A DNA stretch of 64,000 nucleotides, taken from the NCBI GenBank assembly GCA_958296065.1, contig CATQHX010000007.1, positions 68,275 to 132,274 of the forward strand, read 5' to 3'. The position numbers and the translations under genes were made by a program. Position 1 is the first letter of the stretch. Every line of letters starts with the position of its first letter. Shown piece after piece: positions 25,930 through 36,002 of the stretch. Origin of the DNA: Vicinamibacterales bacterium. GTDB lineage: Bacteria > Acidobacteriota > Vicinamibacteria > Vicinamibacterales > UBA8438. Below the pieces are notes generated by a model that did not search any database, was not told the origin of the DNA, and worked only from the letters and a program-made list of their open reading frames with translations.

Positions 25930-27780
25930 TCAGGGCCTGCCCAGCAGGTAAACGTCTCCGCTGGGACTTGCGACGCCTCCCGCGGGCTCCAGCGTCAGGG
26001 CCGCGGGAACCCGTTCCGTCACGCCTTCCGGGAGTGTGACGACAGCCATTGCCCGGCCTTGGGCGTCGGCCGACAGTAGCGCCGCGCCGATCGGGGTGGT
26101 ATCCGGGATGAGCCAGAGCTGGTAGACACGTCCGGGAGGGACCGGCGGCAGCCCGATTGCCGCCAGCAGTCCCCCCTCGCCCGCGCTCCAGAACAGGCGG
26201 CCGCGTGCATCGGGAGCGGCCGGCTGACCGGCCAACTCGAGAGTCTGCACATCGTCGGCCGTTAGAATTCCAGTCCCTCCCCGGAGTTCGTTGGCGGCTC
26301 GTCGCGCGGCCGACGTTTCCAACTCTGCTATTCGTGCCTGGGTATTGGCCGCGTCGAGGTTCTCCTGCAGTGCGGTCGCCAGACCACTCTGGCGGGCCGC
26401 GACCAGGCCAAGGCCGGCGGCGGCGACGAGGCCGATGGCGGCGAGCGACAACAGTGCCCAGCGCCCACCCTTTGGCTGCGCGCCTGGAGCCGGTGCCGGC
26501 ATGGCGGGAGACGCTTTCTCGTCGACTGGGATGGTCTGGTCCATGAATGGTGCCGGCTCCTGAACGGGGGGAGTCGATACGGGGCGCGCCGTCCCTTCCA
26601 CGGGTTGCAGCGGTGCGCCGGCCGCGGCACCTGGCTCGTAGCCGCGTTCGTTCGAGGCGGGCGCGGGCGTGCTGCGTGCTTCGGGAGGTCCGGGACTGTC
26701 CGGGGTCTCCGCGGGCTCGGAACCGCTTCGACCAGCTTCGAGTCCGGTGCCGCCAGCGGTCTTGGCCGTACCGGAGACGTCGGCGTCGTCCGCGGGTGCC
26801 GGGTCCTTCGTGCGTGGCTCGGCAGCGGCGGGGGCCTGTGCAGGCGGGGAGGGGGCGTCCGTCTCCTGTTCCGCCGCGCTCTCCTGTTCCGCCGCGCCGG
26901 GAAGCGGTGCGCCTGTTACGGTCTCCATGACCCGTTCGCGCAGTCCGGTGGGTGGTTCGTGTGGTGGTACCGTCCAGGCAAGGCCTCGCGTAGCGGGCAG
27001 CAGCGACAGTACCTCGCGCACGGATTCGCGGTGCACTTCCAGGTGGGAGTCGAACGCAGCCCGTTCGCGCGCACTCAGCGCGCCGAGCGCATAGAGGGCC
27101 GCCAGTTCACGGGTCGGAGGCGTGTCCTGGCGCGGTTCGCCCATGCGCGTTTCTCCAACGCTGCCCGCGAGCCGCCGCAGGCCGGTGCGGATACGCTCGT
27201 TGGCAGCGTCCGGGGCCTGCTCCAGCCGCCCAGCGATCTGGGAGAGGGTCAGGCCTTCGAAGTAGGCAAGCTCGATGGCGAGTCTCTCGAGAGGAGGCAG
27301 CTCGCGGAACGTCGAGCGCAGACGCGGCACGTCGTCCGGGCCGCGCTCGTCGGTGACCCTGCTCGTTGTCGGGTCGGGCAGGTGCAGCGTTGCCAGATCT
27401 TCCTGCGAAGGGTGGTCCGGAGCGTCGCCGCCCGCTCCTTCCGCGGTCGCGGGCGCCGCAACGTTGAATGCGCCGCCATCGCGCATGTGATCGATCGCGC
27501 GCAAGCGCGTCGTCGCGAGCAGCCCGTGGACCGTTGGTGCATACCCGCCGGCACTGCGTCCGGCTTCGGACCAGGTCGCGGCGAAGACGCCCTTCACGAT
27601 TGCCTCCGCGTCGCCCGGCTCGCCGGTGATCCGCATCGCCAACGAAAACATCGCGCCGGCGTGGCGGTCGTACAGTGCGGCCAGGGTCCTTGCATCGCCA
27701 GCTTCGAGCTGCACCGTCGGATTCTTGTCACGCGGCGGTGGAGGCCTGTCGTGTCGTTGGTCCGCTGGAGGATGCATCAT
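25930..27780 (-). CDS. ECF sigma factor fused to a membrane anti-sigma-K (RskA-like) protein
   Basis: A single 616-residue frame carries both partners. Residues 36-100 are sigma region 2 (LYDRHAGAMFSLAMRI, LLATTRLRAIDHMRDG) and 155-207 region 4 (LPPLERLAIELAYFEGLTLSQIAGRL). Then comes an anti-sigma N-domain at about 223-285 (ELAALYALGALSARERAAFDSHL) without the Cys/His zinc set of ZAS proteins. A Pro/Ala/Glu linker of about 150 residues follows, a membrane helix near 450-470 (WALLSLAAIGLVAAAGLGLV), and the periplasmic RskA domain (LFWSAGEGGLLAAIGLPPVP, VYQLWLIPD). In region 2 the usual core-binding stretch DAEDVVQEVF reads DAEAIVKGVF, so sigma activity may be weak or lost. Related proteins are normally two separate genes. 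Confidence 0.87.
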   Translation of the reverse strand: MMHPPADQRHDRPPPPRDKNPTVQLEAGDARTLAALYDRHAGAMFSLAMRITGEPGDAEAIVKGVFAATWSEAGRSAGGYAPTVHGLLATTRLRAIDHMRDGGAFNVAAPATAEGAGGDAPDHPSQEDLATLHLPDPTTSRVTDERGPDDVPRLRSTFRELPPLERLAIELAYFEGLTLSQIAGRLEQAPDAANERIRTGLRRLAGSVGETRMGEPRQDTPPTRELAALYALGALSARERAAFDSHLEVHRESVREVLSLLPATRGLAWTVPPHEPPTGLRERVMETVTGAPLPGAAEQESAAEQETDAPSPPAQAPAAAEPRTKDPAPADDADVSGTAKTAGGTGLEAGRSGSEPAETPDSPGPPEARSTPAPASNERGYEPGAAAGAPLQPVEGTARPVSTPPVQEPAPFMDQTIPVDEKASPAMPAPAPGAQPKGGRWALLSLAAIGLVAAAGLGLVAARQSGLATALQENLDAANTQARIAELETSAARRAANELRGGTGILTADDVQTLELAGQPAAPDARGRLFWSAGEGGLLAAIGLPPVPPGRVYQLWLIPDTTPIGAALLSADAQGRAMAVVTLPEGVTERVPAALTLEPAGGVASPSGDVYLLGRP

Positions 27781-27881
27781 GTTGCGACGAGCACGATTCT
27801 ATCTGATGCGCCGCGTTTTTCGTCGTGGACAGGGCGGGTGCCGGGGCGGTACGCTGTGGATGACCGGACGGAGGGGGATCG

Positions 27882-28721
27882 ATGCCAGTGACGGAGCAGG
27901 CGATGAGACGACGAGATTTCCTGGCGAGCGGGTCGGGTGCGCTCCTGACTGCGGCGTTCTCGCGTACGACTGCACTTGCGGCCTTGCCGGCGGGGCAGGA
28001 GTTGAGCGAACGCATTCGCGGTGTGCGAGCGATGACCTTCGATGTGTTCGGCACCGTTGTCGACTGGCGGACCAGCATTACCCGTGAGGGTGAAGCGGTC
28101 GGGCGCGCCAAGGGCATCGATGGGGACTGGGCGGCTTTCGCCGACGACTGGCGGGGGGGCTACGGACCCGCGATGGCGCGGGTGCGCCGTGGCGAGCTGG
28201 GGTGGACCAAGATAGACGATCTGCACCGGATGATCCTCGACGAGCTGGTTCCGAAGTACGGGCTCCAGAGCCTTACCGAGCAGGAGCTCGACCACCTGAA
28301 CCGGGCCTGGCACCGGCTCACGCCGTGGCCGGATACCGTCGAAGGGTTGACCCGGCTGCGGACGCGCTACGTGCTCGCGTCGCTGTCGAACGGGAACGTG
28401 GCGCTGCTCGTGAACATGGCCAAGAACGCGGGGATTCCCTGGGACGCGGTGCTGTCGGCGGAGCTCGCGCGCCACTACAAGCCCGATCCCGAGGCCTACC
28501 TGACGGCCGCCGACCTGCTGGGGCTCGACCCGGAGCAGGTGATGATGGTGGCGGCGCACAAGGGTGACCTGCGGGCGTCCGCCCGCCTCGGTTTCCGGAC
28601 CGGATACGTGCCGCGACCGACCGAGTTCGGGCCGAACGTGGAGCGGGACCTTGCTCCGGACCCGGACTTCGACCTGGTGGCTACGGATTTCAACGACATG
28701 GCGAGCCAGCTCGGGCTCTGA
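27882..28721 (+). CDS. Haloacid dehalogenase-type (HAD) hydrolase with a Tat signal
   Basis: 279 residues similar to type II 2-haloacid dehalogenases. MTFDVFGTVVDW holds the nucleophile Asp, SLSNGN motif II, HYKPDPEAY the motif III Lys, and VAAHKGDLRAS the last motif, close to the VAAHxxDL of dehalogenases. Unusually, the N-terminus is a twin-arginine signal (MRRRDFLASGSGALLTAAF), so the enzyme is likely exported; most relatives are cytoplasmic. ATG 27882 has GGAGG upstream; ATG 27903, right at the signal, is a possible alternative. Reaction may be dehalogenation or phosphate-ester hydrolysis. Divergent from the sigma/anti-sigma gene. Confidence 0.88.
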   Translation: MPVTEQAMRRRDFLASGSGALLTAAFSRTTALAALPAGQELSERIRGVRAMTFDVFGTVVDWRTSITREGEAVGRAKGIDGDWAAFADDWRGGYGPAMARVRRGELGWTKIDDLHRMILDELVPKYGLQSLTEQELDHLNRAWHRLTPWPDTVEGLTRLRTRYVLASLSNGNVALLVNMAKNAGIPWDAVLSAELARHYKPDPEAYLTAADLLGLDPEQVMMVAAHKGDLRASARLGFRTGYVPRPTEFGPNVERDLAPDPDFDLVATDFNDMASQLGL

Positions 28722-28793
28722 TTCGGGCATCCCGCGTTACCCGTTGTGCGCCTGCGTTCGGGCGGACCGGTTGCAACGGCCGGTCCGTCCCGG

Positions 28794-30149
28794 TCAGTAC
28801 CGGGTCTTGTTCTCGACCCACGCGCGCACGTCGTCGAGCGCGTCGGCGAGTGCCTGCCGCCGGCGCCGCAGGGAGCCACGGGCTCGGAGCGGCATTTGGC
28901 GCAGGGCGAAGAAGGCCCGCGTGGTGCGCCAGACGGCCGCTTCCCGCTCGACCGCGAGTGTGCCGGCGATGGCCAGAACCACGAGGCCGAGACCGGCAGA
29001 AACGCCCGCGGGCGTGCCGAGCCGGGTGCCGACGAGGGAGGCAATCGTTGCGATCCAGGATGCGTGAAGCAGCCCTCCGCCGATGACCTGCCACACCGCG
29101 CGGCTTTGCAGGTTGGGTGCCCACCGACCGATCCGATCGGTGAGCCAGTAAGGGAGGGCGAAGACGATGGCGCTCGCCAGCGCCAGCGGGACCAACAGCA
29201 CCGCCAGGAGCCCTTCCCGCAGCGCGAAGCGGATGACGTCGGCGGCGGGGATGCGCTGGTCCAGGTCTCGTTCGCGCAGTCCGAACCGTCCCAGGCTCGC
29301 CATGTACTCCTCGACGTGCGCCATGATTTCGGCCAGCCGCGCCGGGTCTCGTTCGCGCAGCCTGGTCATCCCGGCAGCGATCAGGCGGCGTCGGCCGATG
29401 CGCTCGCTCGCGTCTCGGGACGCGCCGCGGGCGGCTGCGTAGAGGCGGTCGATCCGCTCGACGACAGGAAGGTCGTGCCGCGGCTCCGCCTCGACCATCA
29501 GGTGCTTCAGCCGCTGCTCGATGCGGTTCGTGAGCTCCCGAACCGCGGCTGCTTCGTCGTCGGCGTAGCTCTGCGCCAGGTCGCCGTATTCCAGGGGACG
29601 CCCGAAGACCGTCGTCAGCCGCGAGCGAAACCGCGCGAGCGCGTCGAAGTTGAGTCCCACCGGCACGATGGTCACCGGGTGCCCCGCGGCGCAACTGTTC
29701 AGCACCATGCGGGCGGCGCCCGTCCGAAGCGGCTCGAGCCGGCCGCGGGCGTGGCTTGTGCCTTCCGGGAAGAGACAGATGGCCTCGCCGGCCGCCAGCG
29801 ACGCCGCGACCGCCGCGAACATCTCCACGTTGCGGGAAGTATCCACGCCCGGATCCATCTTCCGGTAGACCGGGATGGCTCCCGAGCGCCGGATCAGTGG
29901 GCTCAGCGGGTGCCACGCGAAGAGCGTCGACTTGGCGAGGAACCGGACGCGGCGTCCCGCGGTGGTCTGGATGGCGGCCGGATCGATCAGCGTGTTGGGA
30001 TGGTTGGCGACCAGCAGCAACGCGCCTCCCGGAAGGGAACCGCCGATGCGCTCCACCTTGTAGTAGGCGTGCACCGCCAACCGGCCGAACCCCCAGACCC
30101 AGGAGCTCGGCGGAGTCGTGCCGGCAGACGCAGTTGGTGCGGGGGTCAT
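28794..30149 (-). CDS. PlsC-like 1-acyl-glycerol-phosphate acyltransferase family protein
   Basis: 451 residues. Acyltransferase blocks near the N-terminus: LLLVANHPNTLIDPAAI (HX4D variant NHPNTLID), FLAKSTLFAWHPLSPLIRRSGAIPVYR, FPEGTSHARGRLEPLRTGAARM and VTIVPVGLNF. The C-terminal half adds membrane helices (LLAVLLVPLALASAIVFALPYW, GVSAGLGLVVLAIAGTLAV), which is found in glycerol-3-phosphate acyltransferase-like proteins of several phyla. Likely transfers acyl groups in phospholipid synthesis at the membrane. Its ATG overlaps the stop of the methyltransferase gene by 4 nt, so they are coupled. Confidence 0.9.
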   Translation of the reverse strand: MTPAPTASAGTTPPSSWVWGFGRLAVHAYYKVERIGGSLPGGALLLVANHPNTLIDPAAIQTTAGRRVRFLAKSTLFAWHPLSPLIRRSGAIPVYRKMDPGVDTSRNVEMFAAVAASLAAGEAICLFPEGTSHARGRLEPLRTGAARMVLNSCAAGHPVTIVPVGLNFDALARFRSRLTTVFGRPLEYGDLAQSYADDEAAAVRELTNRIEQRLKHLMVEAEPRHDLPVVERIDRLYAAARGASRDASERIGRRRLIAAGMTRLRERDPARLAEIMAHVEEYMASLGRFGLRERDLDQRIPAADVIRFALREGLLAVLLVPLALASAIVFALPYWLTDRIGRWAPNLQSRAVWQVIGGGLLHASWIATIASLVGTRLGTPAGVSAGLGLVVLAIAGTLAVEREAAVWRTTRAFFALRQMPLRARGSLRRRRQALADALDDVRAWVENKTRY

Positions 30150-30901
30150 GGTTCCCGGTTGCGCCGGGTGGCCGCGAAACGGAGGCGGACGTAGTCAGCG
30201 ACCCAACCGCCCTCCGGTGTCCTCAGCACCGGATCGAGGCGCTCGCGCATCTCGTTCAGCACGGCGGGCCGGTCGACGTTCGGGACCCCGGCCAGGTAGG
30301 GCTGGGCGAAGGTCTCGAGCCAGTCGGTCACATCGGACGGCAGCGGCGTCGGACGCGGGAAGAGGCGGATCGAGTCGACGTCGAAGCCGCTGGCGTCCAG
30401 GCGCTCGCCGTACTCCTCCGCGGTCGGGAAGTACCACGGATTCAGATCCTCGGCGTCGATCCCGCGGCTTGCCAGGACCTCCCCGAAGGCCTCGCGGATG
30501 GACGCGACACACCCGTCGCCGCCGAGCTCGGCCACGAGCCTTCCGCCGGGCAGGAGGGCGCGGCGGATTGCCGCCAGCGCCGCGTCAGGTTCCCGGATCC
30601 AATGCAGCACCGCATTGCTGAACACGGCGTCGAACTCGGTGTCGAAGCCGAGGGCGGTGACGTCCGCGACACGCGCGTCGAGTCCGCGGTGCCGCGCCGC
30701 CCGCACCTGCTCGGGACTGGCGTCGATGGCCACCACCCGACAGCCGGCCGCGACCAGCTTCTCGGTCAGTGCACCGTCGCCGCAACCGACGTCGAGCACG
30801 CGCTCACCCGGTTGCGGGGCGAGTAGCTCGACCACCCCGGACCCGAGGTCCGACACGAACCGCGCGTGCTTCGCGTACCGATCGGGATCCCAGACCTGCA
30901 T
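30146..30901 (-). CDS. SAM-dependent class I methyltransferase
   Basis: 251 residues from MQVWDPDRYAKHARFVSDLG. The SAM-binding motif I is VLDVGCGDGALTEKL, motif II AIDASPEQVRAAR, and FDAVFSNAVLHWIREPDAAL plus LLPGGRLVAELGG are the later blocks. YFPTAEEYGERLDASGF and the overall layout resemble trans-aconitate 2-methyltransferase (Tam) and relatives. Start ATG 30901 is favoured since the 25 codons before it are Arg-rich and unlike the family. Substrate uncertain. Upstream of the acyltransferase in the same transcript. Confidence 0.88.
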   Translation of the reverse strand: MQVWDPDRYAKHARFVSDLGSGVVELLAPQPGERVLDVGCGDGALTEKLVAAGCRVVAIDASPEQVRAARHRGLDARVADVTALGFDTEFDAVFSNAVLHWIREPDAALAAIRRALLPGGRLVAELGGDGCVASIREAFGEVLASRGIDAEDLNPWYFPTAEEYGERLDASGFDVDSIRLFPRPTPLPSDVTDWLETFAQPYLAGVPNVDRPAVLNEMRERLDPVLRTPEGGWVADYVRLRFAATRRNREP

Positions 30902-31055
30902 CGGGTGTCGTTCGTTGCGATGCCGTCTCGCGCGCGGAGCGGCACCAACCTGTCGGCTGCTGCATGATACAGGCACGAGCCGAGCGGACGTGAGGCGCGT
31001 TCGGGAGCCGCTGCCGGGTCACGCCGCCCCGGCGGTTCGCGACGAGGGGACGGCG

Positions 31056-31760
31056 TCAGGCCGAACCCATGGGCGCTGCGGGAGGGCTGGCGTCGAGCCG
31101 GCCGGTGTAGATTGCCATGCCCACGACGGCGTCGATACCGGCCCCGTCGAGTCGGTCGATCTCTTCACGCGTGGTGATGCCTCCCGCCGCGGTCAAGTGT
31201 CGGGACGTCGCTTCGCGGACCGCGAGAATGGCGTCCATGTCGGTCCCCTCCATCAGCCCTTCCTTGTCGACGTGGGTGTAGAGGAACTCGCCGCACCAGG
31301 GCTCGAGCGCGCGCACCGCTTCGACCGCGGTCAGCGGCGTCGCCTCGCGCCAGCCCTTGACGACGACCCGTCCCTCCTTGCTGTCGACGGCGGCGATGAC
31401 CCTCTCGGGTCCGACAGCCGCGGCCAGCTCCGCGGCGAAGGCGAGATCGGGCCGGCCGTCAGGGAACAGCGAGGAGCCGACGATGACCGCTGTCGCGCCG
31501 TATTCGAGGACCGCACGGGCGCGCTCGATGGTGCGGATTCCTCCGCCGACGCGGCAGGTCAGCCGCGGGGCGATGGACCGCACCAGCGCGTCGTTGTTGC
31601 CGGAACCCATCGCCGCGTCCAGATCGATGACCTGCACGCGTGGAAAGGCCTGGAACTTCCGCACCCAGCCGTCGATGTCGTCCGAGGCGATGGCCGGCCG
31701 CTCGCCCTGGATGAGCTGCACGACCTGACCGCCCTTGAGATCTATCGATGGAATCAGCAC
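31056..31760 (-). CDS. hisA: Phosphoribosylformimino-5-aminoimidazole carboxamide ribotide isomerase
   Basis: Fourth step of histidine synthesis, ProFAR to PRFAR. 234 residues, a (beta/alpha)8 barrel: IPSIDLKGGQVVQL with the catalytic Asp, VRSIAPRLTCRVGGGIRTIE, GATAVIVGSSLF, VIAAVDSKEGRVVVKGW, FLYTHVDKEGLMEGTDMD with the second catalytic Asp, and TAAGGITTREEID. Last gene of the his operon, 28 nt after hisF. Looks complete. Confidence 0.96.
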   Translation of the reverse strand: MLIPSIDLKGGQVVQLIQGERPAIASDDIDGWVRKFQAFPRVQVIDLDAAMGSGNNDALVRSIAPRLTCRVGGGIRTIERARAVLEYGATAVIVGSSLFPDGRPDLAFAAELAAAVGPERVIAAVDSKEGRVVVKGWREATPLTAVEAVRALEPWCGEFLYTHVDKEGLMEGTDMDAILAVREATSRHLTAAGGITTREEIDRLDGAGIDAVVGMAIYTGRLDASPPAAPMGSA

Positions 31761-31788
31761 GGTACCCTCGCAACCGGCTCCGGACGCT

Positions 31789-32583
31789 TCAAGCCGGCGA
31801 CTCCGCGGCGCCGGTCCGCGCCCAGCGGCCCATGCGCACCGGGACGCCCCGGTCGTGGAGATGCTGCTTGAGATCGGTCACGGCGTGCTCGGCGTAGTGG
31901 AAGATCGAAGCCGCGAGTGCCGCGTCGGCCTTGCCGGCGGTGAACACGTCGACGAAGTGATCGAAGGTGCCGGCGCCGCCCGACGCGATGACCGGAATGG
32001 AGACTGCCTCGGAGACCGCCGCGGTCAACTCGCAGTCGAATCCGCTCTTCGTGCCGTCGCGGTCGATCGACGTCAGCAGGATCTCGCCCGCGCCCCGGTC
32101 GGCCGCTTCCTGCGCCCACTCCACCGCGTCGCGCTCGGTCGCCTGCTGCCCGCTGCGGACGTAGATCCGGAACCCGCCGCCCTCGCGCTTGGCATCGATG
32201 GCGACGATCACGGCCTGGCTGCCGTAGCGCCGCGCGAGCGCGGTCAGCAGCTCCGGGCGGGCGATGGCGGCGGTGTTCAGGCTCACCTTGTCGGCCCCCG
32301 CCTCGATGGCGGCGTCGGCGTGCGCCTCGTCCTTGATCCCGCCCCCGACGCAGAGCGGCAGGAAGATCTCCTGCGCCACCGCGTGAATCGTCCGCGCCAT
32401 CGCCTTGCGCTTCTCGATGGTGGCGGTGACGTCGAGGATCACCACCTCGTCGATGCCCTCGCGGTTGTAGCGCCGGGATAGCGCGGCCGGGTCGCCCGCC
32501 GAGCGCAACCCTTCGAAGTTGATGCCCTTGACGACCTGGCCGTCGCGGACATCGAGGCAGGCGATGATGCGCTTGGACAGCAT
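31789..32583 (-). CDS. hisF: Imidazole glycerol phosphate synthase, cyclase subunit
   Basis: 264 residues beginning [20 protein letters not shown], with the catalytic Asp11. The second catalytic Asp is in [15 protein letters not shown]. Other blocks are [44 protein letters not shown] and [17 protein letters not shown]. With HisH it makes imidazole glycerol phosphate and AICAR from PRFAR and the ammonia supplied by HisH. Its ATG shares one base with the hisH stop (TGATG), so the two subunits are translationally coupled. Confidence 0.97.
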   Translation of the reverse strand: MLSKRIIACLDVRDGQVVKGINFEGLRSAGDPAALSRRYNREGIDEVVILDVTATIEKRKAMARTIHAVAQEIFLPLCVGGGIKDEAHADAAIEAGADKVSLNTAAIARPELLTALARRYGSQAVIVAIDAKREGGGFRIYVRSGQQATERDAVEWAQEAADRGAGEILLTSIDRDGTKSGFDCELTAAVSEAVSIPVIASGGAGTFDHFVDVFTAGKADAALAASIFHYAEHAVTDLKQHLHDRGVPVRMGRWARTGAAESPA

Positions 32584-33215
32584 CAGGCGGACATCCGATC
32601 GAGGACATTCCTGAAGAGTCGCAGGCCGACGTCGCCCGATTTCTCGGGGTGGAACTGCATGCCGACCATCCGCTCGCGCTCGACGACGCTCGCGAACTCG
32701 ACTCCGTAGGTGGTCGAGCCGATGCAATCGGGGCCGACCGGGGCGGCGTACGAATGCGTGAAGTACACCTGGTCCCCTTCCTCCACACCGTCGAGCACCC
32801 ACGAGTCGCGTTTTCGGTGGAGGCTGTTCCAGCCGACGTGCGGTACCTTGAAGAGCGCGCCGTCGGCGGAGTCGCCGTCCGGATCGGGGTTCTCGATGAG
32901 CCGGCACCGGCCCGGCAGCGCGCCGAAACCGGGCAGGCCCGGTGCCTCTTCGCTGCCCTCGAAGAGCCACTGCAGGCCGACGCAGATGCCGAGCAGCAGG
33001 CCGCCCCGCTCGACCACGCCGGCAATGGCGCGCCGCCACCCGGCGTCGAGGGCCGCGGTCACCTCGAAGTTGCCCACGCCCGGGACGATCACCGCATGGG
33101 TGTCGGGGAGCGCCGCCGGTCCCGCCGGCGTCTCGAATCGGGCACCGAGGTGGGTCAGCGCCTTGCGCACGGACGTGAGGTTGCCGGCGCCGTAGTCGAT
33201 CAACGCGATGCTCAT
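32583..33215 (-). CDS. hisH: Imidazole glycerol phosphate synthase, glutamine amidotransferase subunit
   Basis: 210 residues. Class I amidotransferase: IALIDYGAGNLTSVRKAL, then the nucleophile Cys in LLGICVGLQWLFEGSEE, FTHSYAAPV, and the catalytic His/Glu in GMQFHPEKSGD. Supplies ammonia to HisF. Gap to hisB upstream is 2 nt. Complete and normal in length. Confidence 0.97.
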   Translation of the reverse strand: MSIALIDYGAGNLTSVRKALTHLGARFETPAGPAALPDTHAVIVPGVGNFEVTAALDAGWRRAIAGVVERGGLLLGICVGLQWLFEGSEEAPGLPGFGALPGRCRLIENPDPDGDSADGALFKVPHVGWNSLHRKRDSWVLDGVEEGDQVYFTHSYAAPVGPDCIGSTTYGVEFASVVERERMVGMQFHPEKSGDVGLRLFRNVLDRMSA

Positions 33216-33217
33216 GC

Positions 33218-33832
33218 CTACAGCAGCTCCTTCGTGCTCGGCAGCATCTCGCCGAGCTGCCGGTCGCGCGAGCAGGCCACGCGCAGCGCCCGCGCGAACG
33301 CCTTGAACAGCGCCTCGATCTGGTGGTGGCTCGACCGGCCGTACAGCACCTTCACGTGCACGTTGGCGCGCGCTCCCTGGGCGAAGCCGTCGAAGAAGTC
33401 GTGCACCAGCTCCGCCTGCAGGTCGCCGACCCGCTCGACGGCCAGGTTCAGGTCGGTGACGGCGTGTACGCGTCCGCTGAGATCGACGGCGGCCACCCCG
33501 AGCGTTTCGTCCATCGGCATCACGAAGTAGCCGGCCCGGTTGATCCCGCGCTTCGAGCCGAGGGCCTGCGACACCGCTTGCCCGAGCGCGATGCCGACGT
33601 CCTCGACCGTGTGGTGCTGATCGACGTCGAGATCCCCGGTCGCGCGGATCGTCAGATCGAACGCGCCGTGCCGCGCGAACAGCTCCAGCATGTGATCGAA
33701 GAAGCGGATGCCGGTCGCGACGGTGTACCCTCCGCTGCCGTCGAGCACGATCTGCAGCGCGATCTGCGTCTCGGTCGTGTCGCGGGTGATCGCCGCCCGC
33801 CGGGGATCGGTCGCGGTGGACTCGGTGCTCAA
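33218..33832 (-). CDS. hisB: Imidazoleglycerol-phosphate dehydratase (monofunctional)
   Basis: 204 residues; only the IGPD domain is present, without the histidinol-phosphatase half found in enterobacteria. The manganese ligands sit in the two repeated His motifs [18 protein letters not shown] and [50 protein letters not shown] and [17 protein letters not shown] are family blocks. A separate histidinol phosphatase must exist elsewhere. Overlaps hisD by 4 nt (ATGA). Confidence 0.96.
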   Translation of the reverse strand: MSTESTATDPRRAAITRDTTETQIALQIVLDGSGGYTVATGIRFFDHMLELFARHGAFDLTIRATGDLDVDQHHTVEDVGIALGQAVSQALGSKRGINRAGYFVMPMDETLGVAAVDLSGRVHAVTDLNLAVERVGDLQAELVHDFFDGFAQGARANVHVKVLYGRSSHHQIEALFKAFARALRVACSRDRQLGEMLPSTKELL

Positions 33833-35124
33833 CTGCCGACTCCTCTCCGCCCGTCCGCGGGGCCCGACTTCCTGACGGGGCGCGGGTCGGGAAGCACGCG
33901 CCGCGCCACCGATCCCGCGTGAGCGCGAAGTCCCTCGGCGTTGGCCAGCGATATCACGCTCGGCGCCAGCGCGCGCAGGCCCTGCCGCGTCAGCCGCTGC
34001 ACGCTGTTCACCCGCACGAAGTCGGCCGCGCTCAGACCTCCGCGGACGCGCGCCACCCCGTCGGTCGGCAGGACATGGTTCGACCCGGTGGCATAGTCGC
34101 CGGCCGCCTGGGCGCCGTACGGGCCCGCGAAGACCGTGCCGGCCCGGATCACCCGGCGGGCGATGTCCAGCGTATCGGTCACCGCGTGCTCGGGAGCGAT
34201 GGCGTTGGCCAGCTCCACGGCCTCGTCGAGGGTGCGCGTCACGACGGCCACGCCATGGGCCGCGATGGAAGGCGCGGCGTCCGGATGCTCCTCGAGTTGT
34301 GCGGATACAGCGCGAGCCACGGCGCGGGCCAGGGGCCGTTCCGGTGTCAGCAGGATCGCTCGCGCGTCCGGATCGTGCTCCGCCTGTGCTACCAGGTCAG
34401 CCGCGATCCACTCGGGATTGCCGTCCCTGGATACGACGACGATTTCGGTCGGGCCGGCGTAGAAGTCGATGGGGCAGTCGCGTGCCACCAGCGCCTTCGC
34501 CGCGGCGACGTAGGCGTTGCCCGGGCCGACGATCTTGTCGACGCGCGGGATCGTGGCCGTGCCGTACGCGAACGCGGCGATGGCGTGCGCTCCACCGATC
34601 CGGTACAGCCGGGTCACCTTCGCTTCGACCGCGGCCGCGAGCACCGCCGGGGCCGGGTTCGGGCAGGTCGCGACCACCTCCGGTACGCCTGCGGCACGCG
34701 CGGGAAGAGCGGTCATCAGCAGGGATGACGGCAGTGGATGCCGCCCCCCGGGCACGTAGCAGCCGACGCGGTCGAGCGGCGTCACCCGCTGCTCGATCAC
34801 CACGCCTGGGGCCACCGCAACCCGCCAGCCCTTGGGAACCTGCTTCGCGGATACACGCCGTATGTTCCGCGCCGCGCTCCTGATCGCCGCCCGCACCGCG
34901 GGCGGCGTTTCCTGCGCGCCGCGCCGGATCTCATCCGCGTCGAGCTCGCTGGGCCCCTGCAGCCGGTCGAACGCGCGCGCATACTTCAGGACCGCCCGGT
35001 CGCCGCGCCGCCGCACGTCTTCGACAATCCTCGCTACCTGGCCGTCGACCCCGGCGTCGGGTTCACGCCCGCGCTCGACCAGTGCCCGCACCGCTCGCGT
35101 CTGCGACGACGCGATGATTCTCAT
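33829..35124 (-). CDS. hisD: Histidinol dehydrogenase
   Basis: 431 residues, zinc enzyme for the last two oxidations to histidine. [30 protein letters not shown] is the usual NAD-binding block. [28 protein letters not shown] and [20 protein letters not shown] (Gln and His zinc ligands) follow, then [32 protein letters not shown]. Start overlaps the hisG stop by 4 nt. Confidence 0.97.
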   Translation of the reverse strand: MRIIASSQTRAVRALVERGREPDAGVDGQVARIVEDVRRRGDRAVLKYARAFDRLQGPSELDADEIRRGAQETPPAVRAAIRSAARNIRRVSAKQVPKGWRVAVAPGVVIEQRVTPLDRVGCYVPGGRHPLPSSLLMTALPARAAGVPEVVATCPNPAPAVLAAAVEAKVTRLYRIGGAHAIAAFAYGTATIPRVDKIVGPGNAYVAAAKALVARDCPIDFYAGPTEIVVVSRDGNPEWIAADLVAQAEHDPDARAILLTPERPLARAVARAVSAQLEEHPDAAPSIAAHGVAVVTRTLDEAVELANAIAPEHAVTDTLDIARRVIRAGTVFAGPYGAQAAGDYATGSNHVLPTDGVARVRGGLSAADFVRVNSVQRLTRQGLRALAPSVISLANAEGLRAHAGSVARRVLPDPRPVRKSGPADGRRGVGS

Positions 35125-36002
35125 AGGACGATCTTGTTCAAGGGGTATTCGACGATTCCATGCGCGCCGGCCGCCCGCAGCCGCGGCATGAGCTCGCGGA
35201 CGTCGCGTTCCTCGAGCACGGTGGACACTGCGACCCAGTCGGCATCGCTCAGGGGCGACACGGTCGGACGCTGCAACGCGGGCAGAAGTCCGAGGACCGC
35301 ATCCAGGTCGGTGCGCAGCACGTTCAGCATCAGGCCCACGCGGCCCTGCGCTTCCATTGCCGCTCTCAGCAGCAGCGCGACGTTCTCGATTTTCGTCCGC
35401 TTTTCCTCGTCGTCCAGGGCCTGCCGGTTCGCGATGAGCTGCGGGTTCGATTCAAGCACCGTGCCGATGATGCGCAGGTGGTTGGCCCGCAACGTCGATC
35501 CGGTCTCGGTAGCCTCGACGATCGCATCGGCGAGGTCCGGCGGCTTTACCTCGGTGGCGCCCCACGAGAACTCGACGCTGACGTTGACGCCGAGCCGGGC
35601 GAAGTACTGTTCGGTCACGCGAACCAACTCGGTCGAGATGCGCGCGCCCTCCAGATCCCGGGGCGACCGATACCTCGAGTCCTCCGGCACGGCCAGGACC
35701 CAGCGCACCTTGCGGAAGCTCTGCTTCGAGTACACCAGATCGGTGACGCTCACCACCTCCTCGCCGGTGGCCGCGCGGTGCTCTTCTATCCAGTCGATTC
35801 CGGTCAGCCCGGCGTCGACCGCCTCGTCGGCGACGTAGCGCGCCATCTCCTGCGCCCGAATCAGGGTGCACTCGATCTCGGGGTCGTCGATCGTCGGGAA
35901 GTAGGAGCGGGAGCTGACGTAGATGTTGAAGCCGGCGCGTGCGAAGAGCTGCACGGTCGACTCCTGCAAGGAGCCCTTCGGGATGCCCAGCCGCAGCTTC
36001 AT
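35121..36002 (-). CDS. hisG: ATP phosphoribosyltransferase, long form
   Basis: First enzyme of histidine synthesis and the usual point of feedback control. 293 residues, so it is the long HisG with its own C-terminal ACT-like regulatory domain ([35 protein letters not shown]) and does not need His[23 protein letters not shown] at the start and [14 protein letters not shown] are the substrate-binding parts. Overlaps hisI and hisD by 4 nt each. Confidence 0.96.
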   Translation of the reverse strand: MKLRLGIPKGSLQESTVQLFARAGFNIYVSSRSYFPTIDDPEIECTLIRAQEMARYVADEAVDAGLTGIDWIEEHRAATGEEVVSVTDLVYSKQSFRKVRWVLAVPEDSRYRSPRDLEGARISTELVRVTEQYFARLGVNVSVEFSWGATEVKPPDLADAIVEATETGSTLRANHLRIIGTVLESNPQLIANRQALDDEEKRTKIENVALLLRAAMEAQGRVGLMLNVLRTDLDAVLGLLPALQRPTVSPLSDADWVAVSTVLEERDVRELMPRLRAAGAHGIVEYPLNKIVL

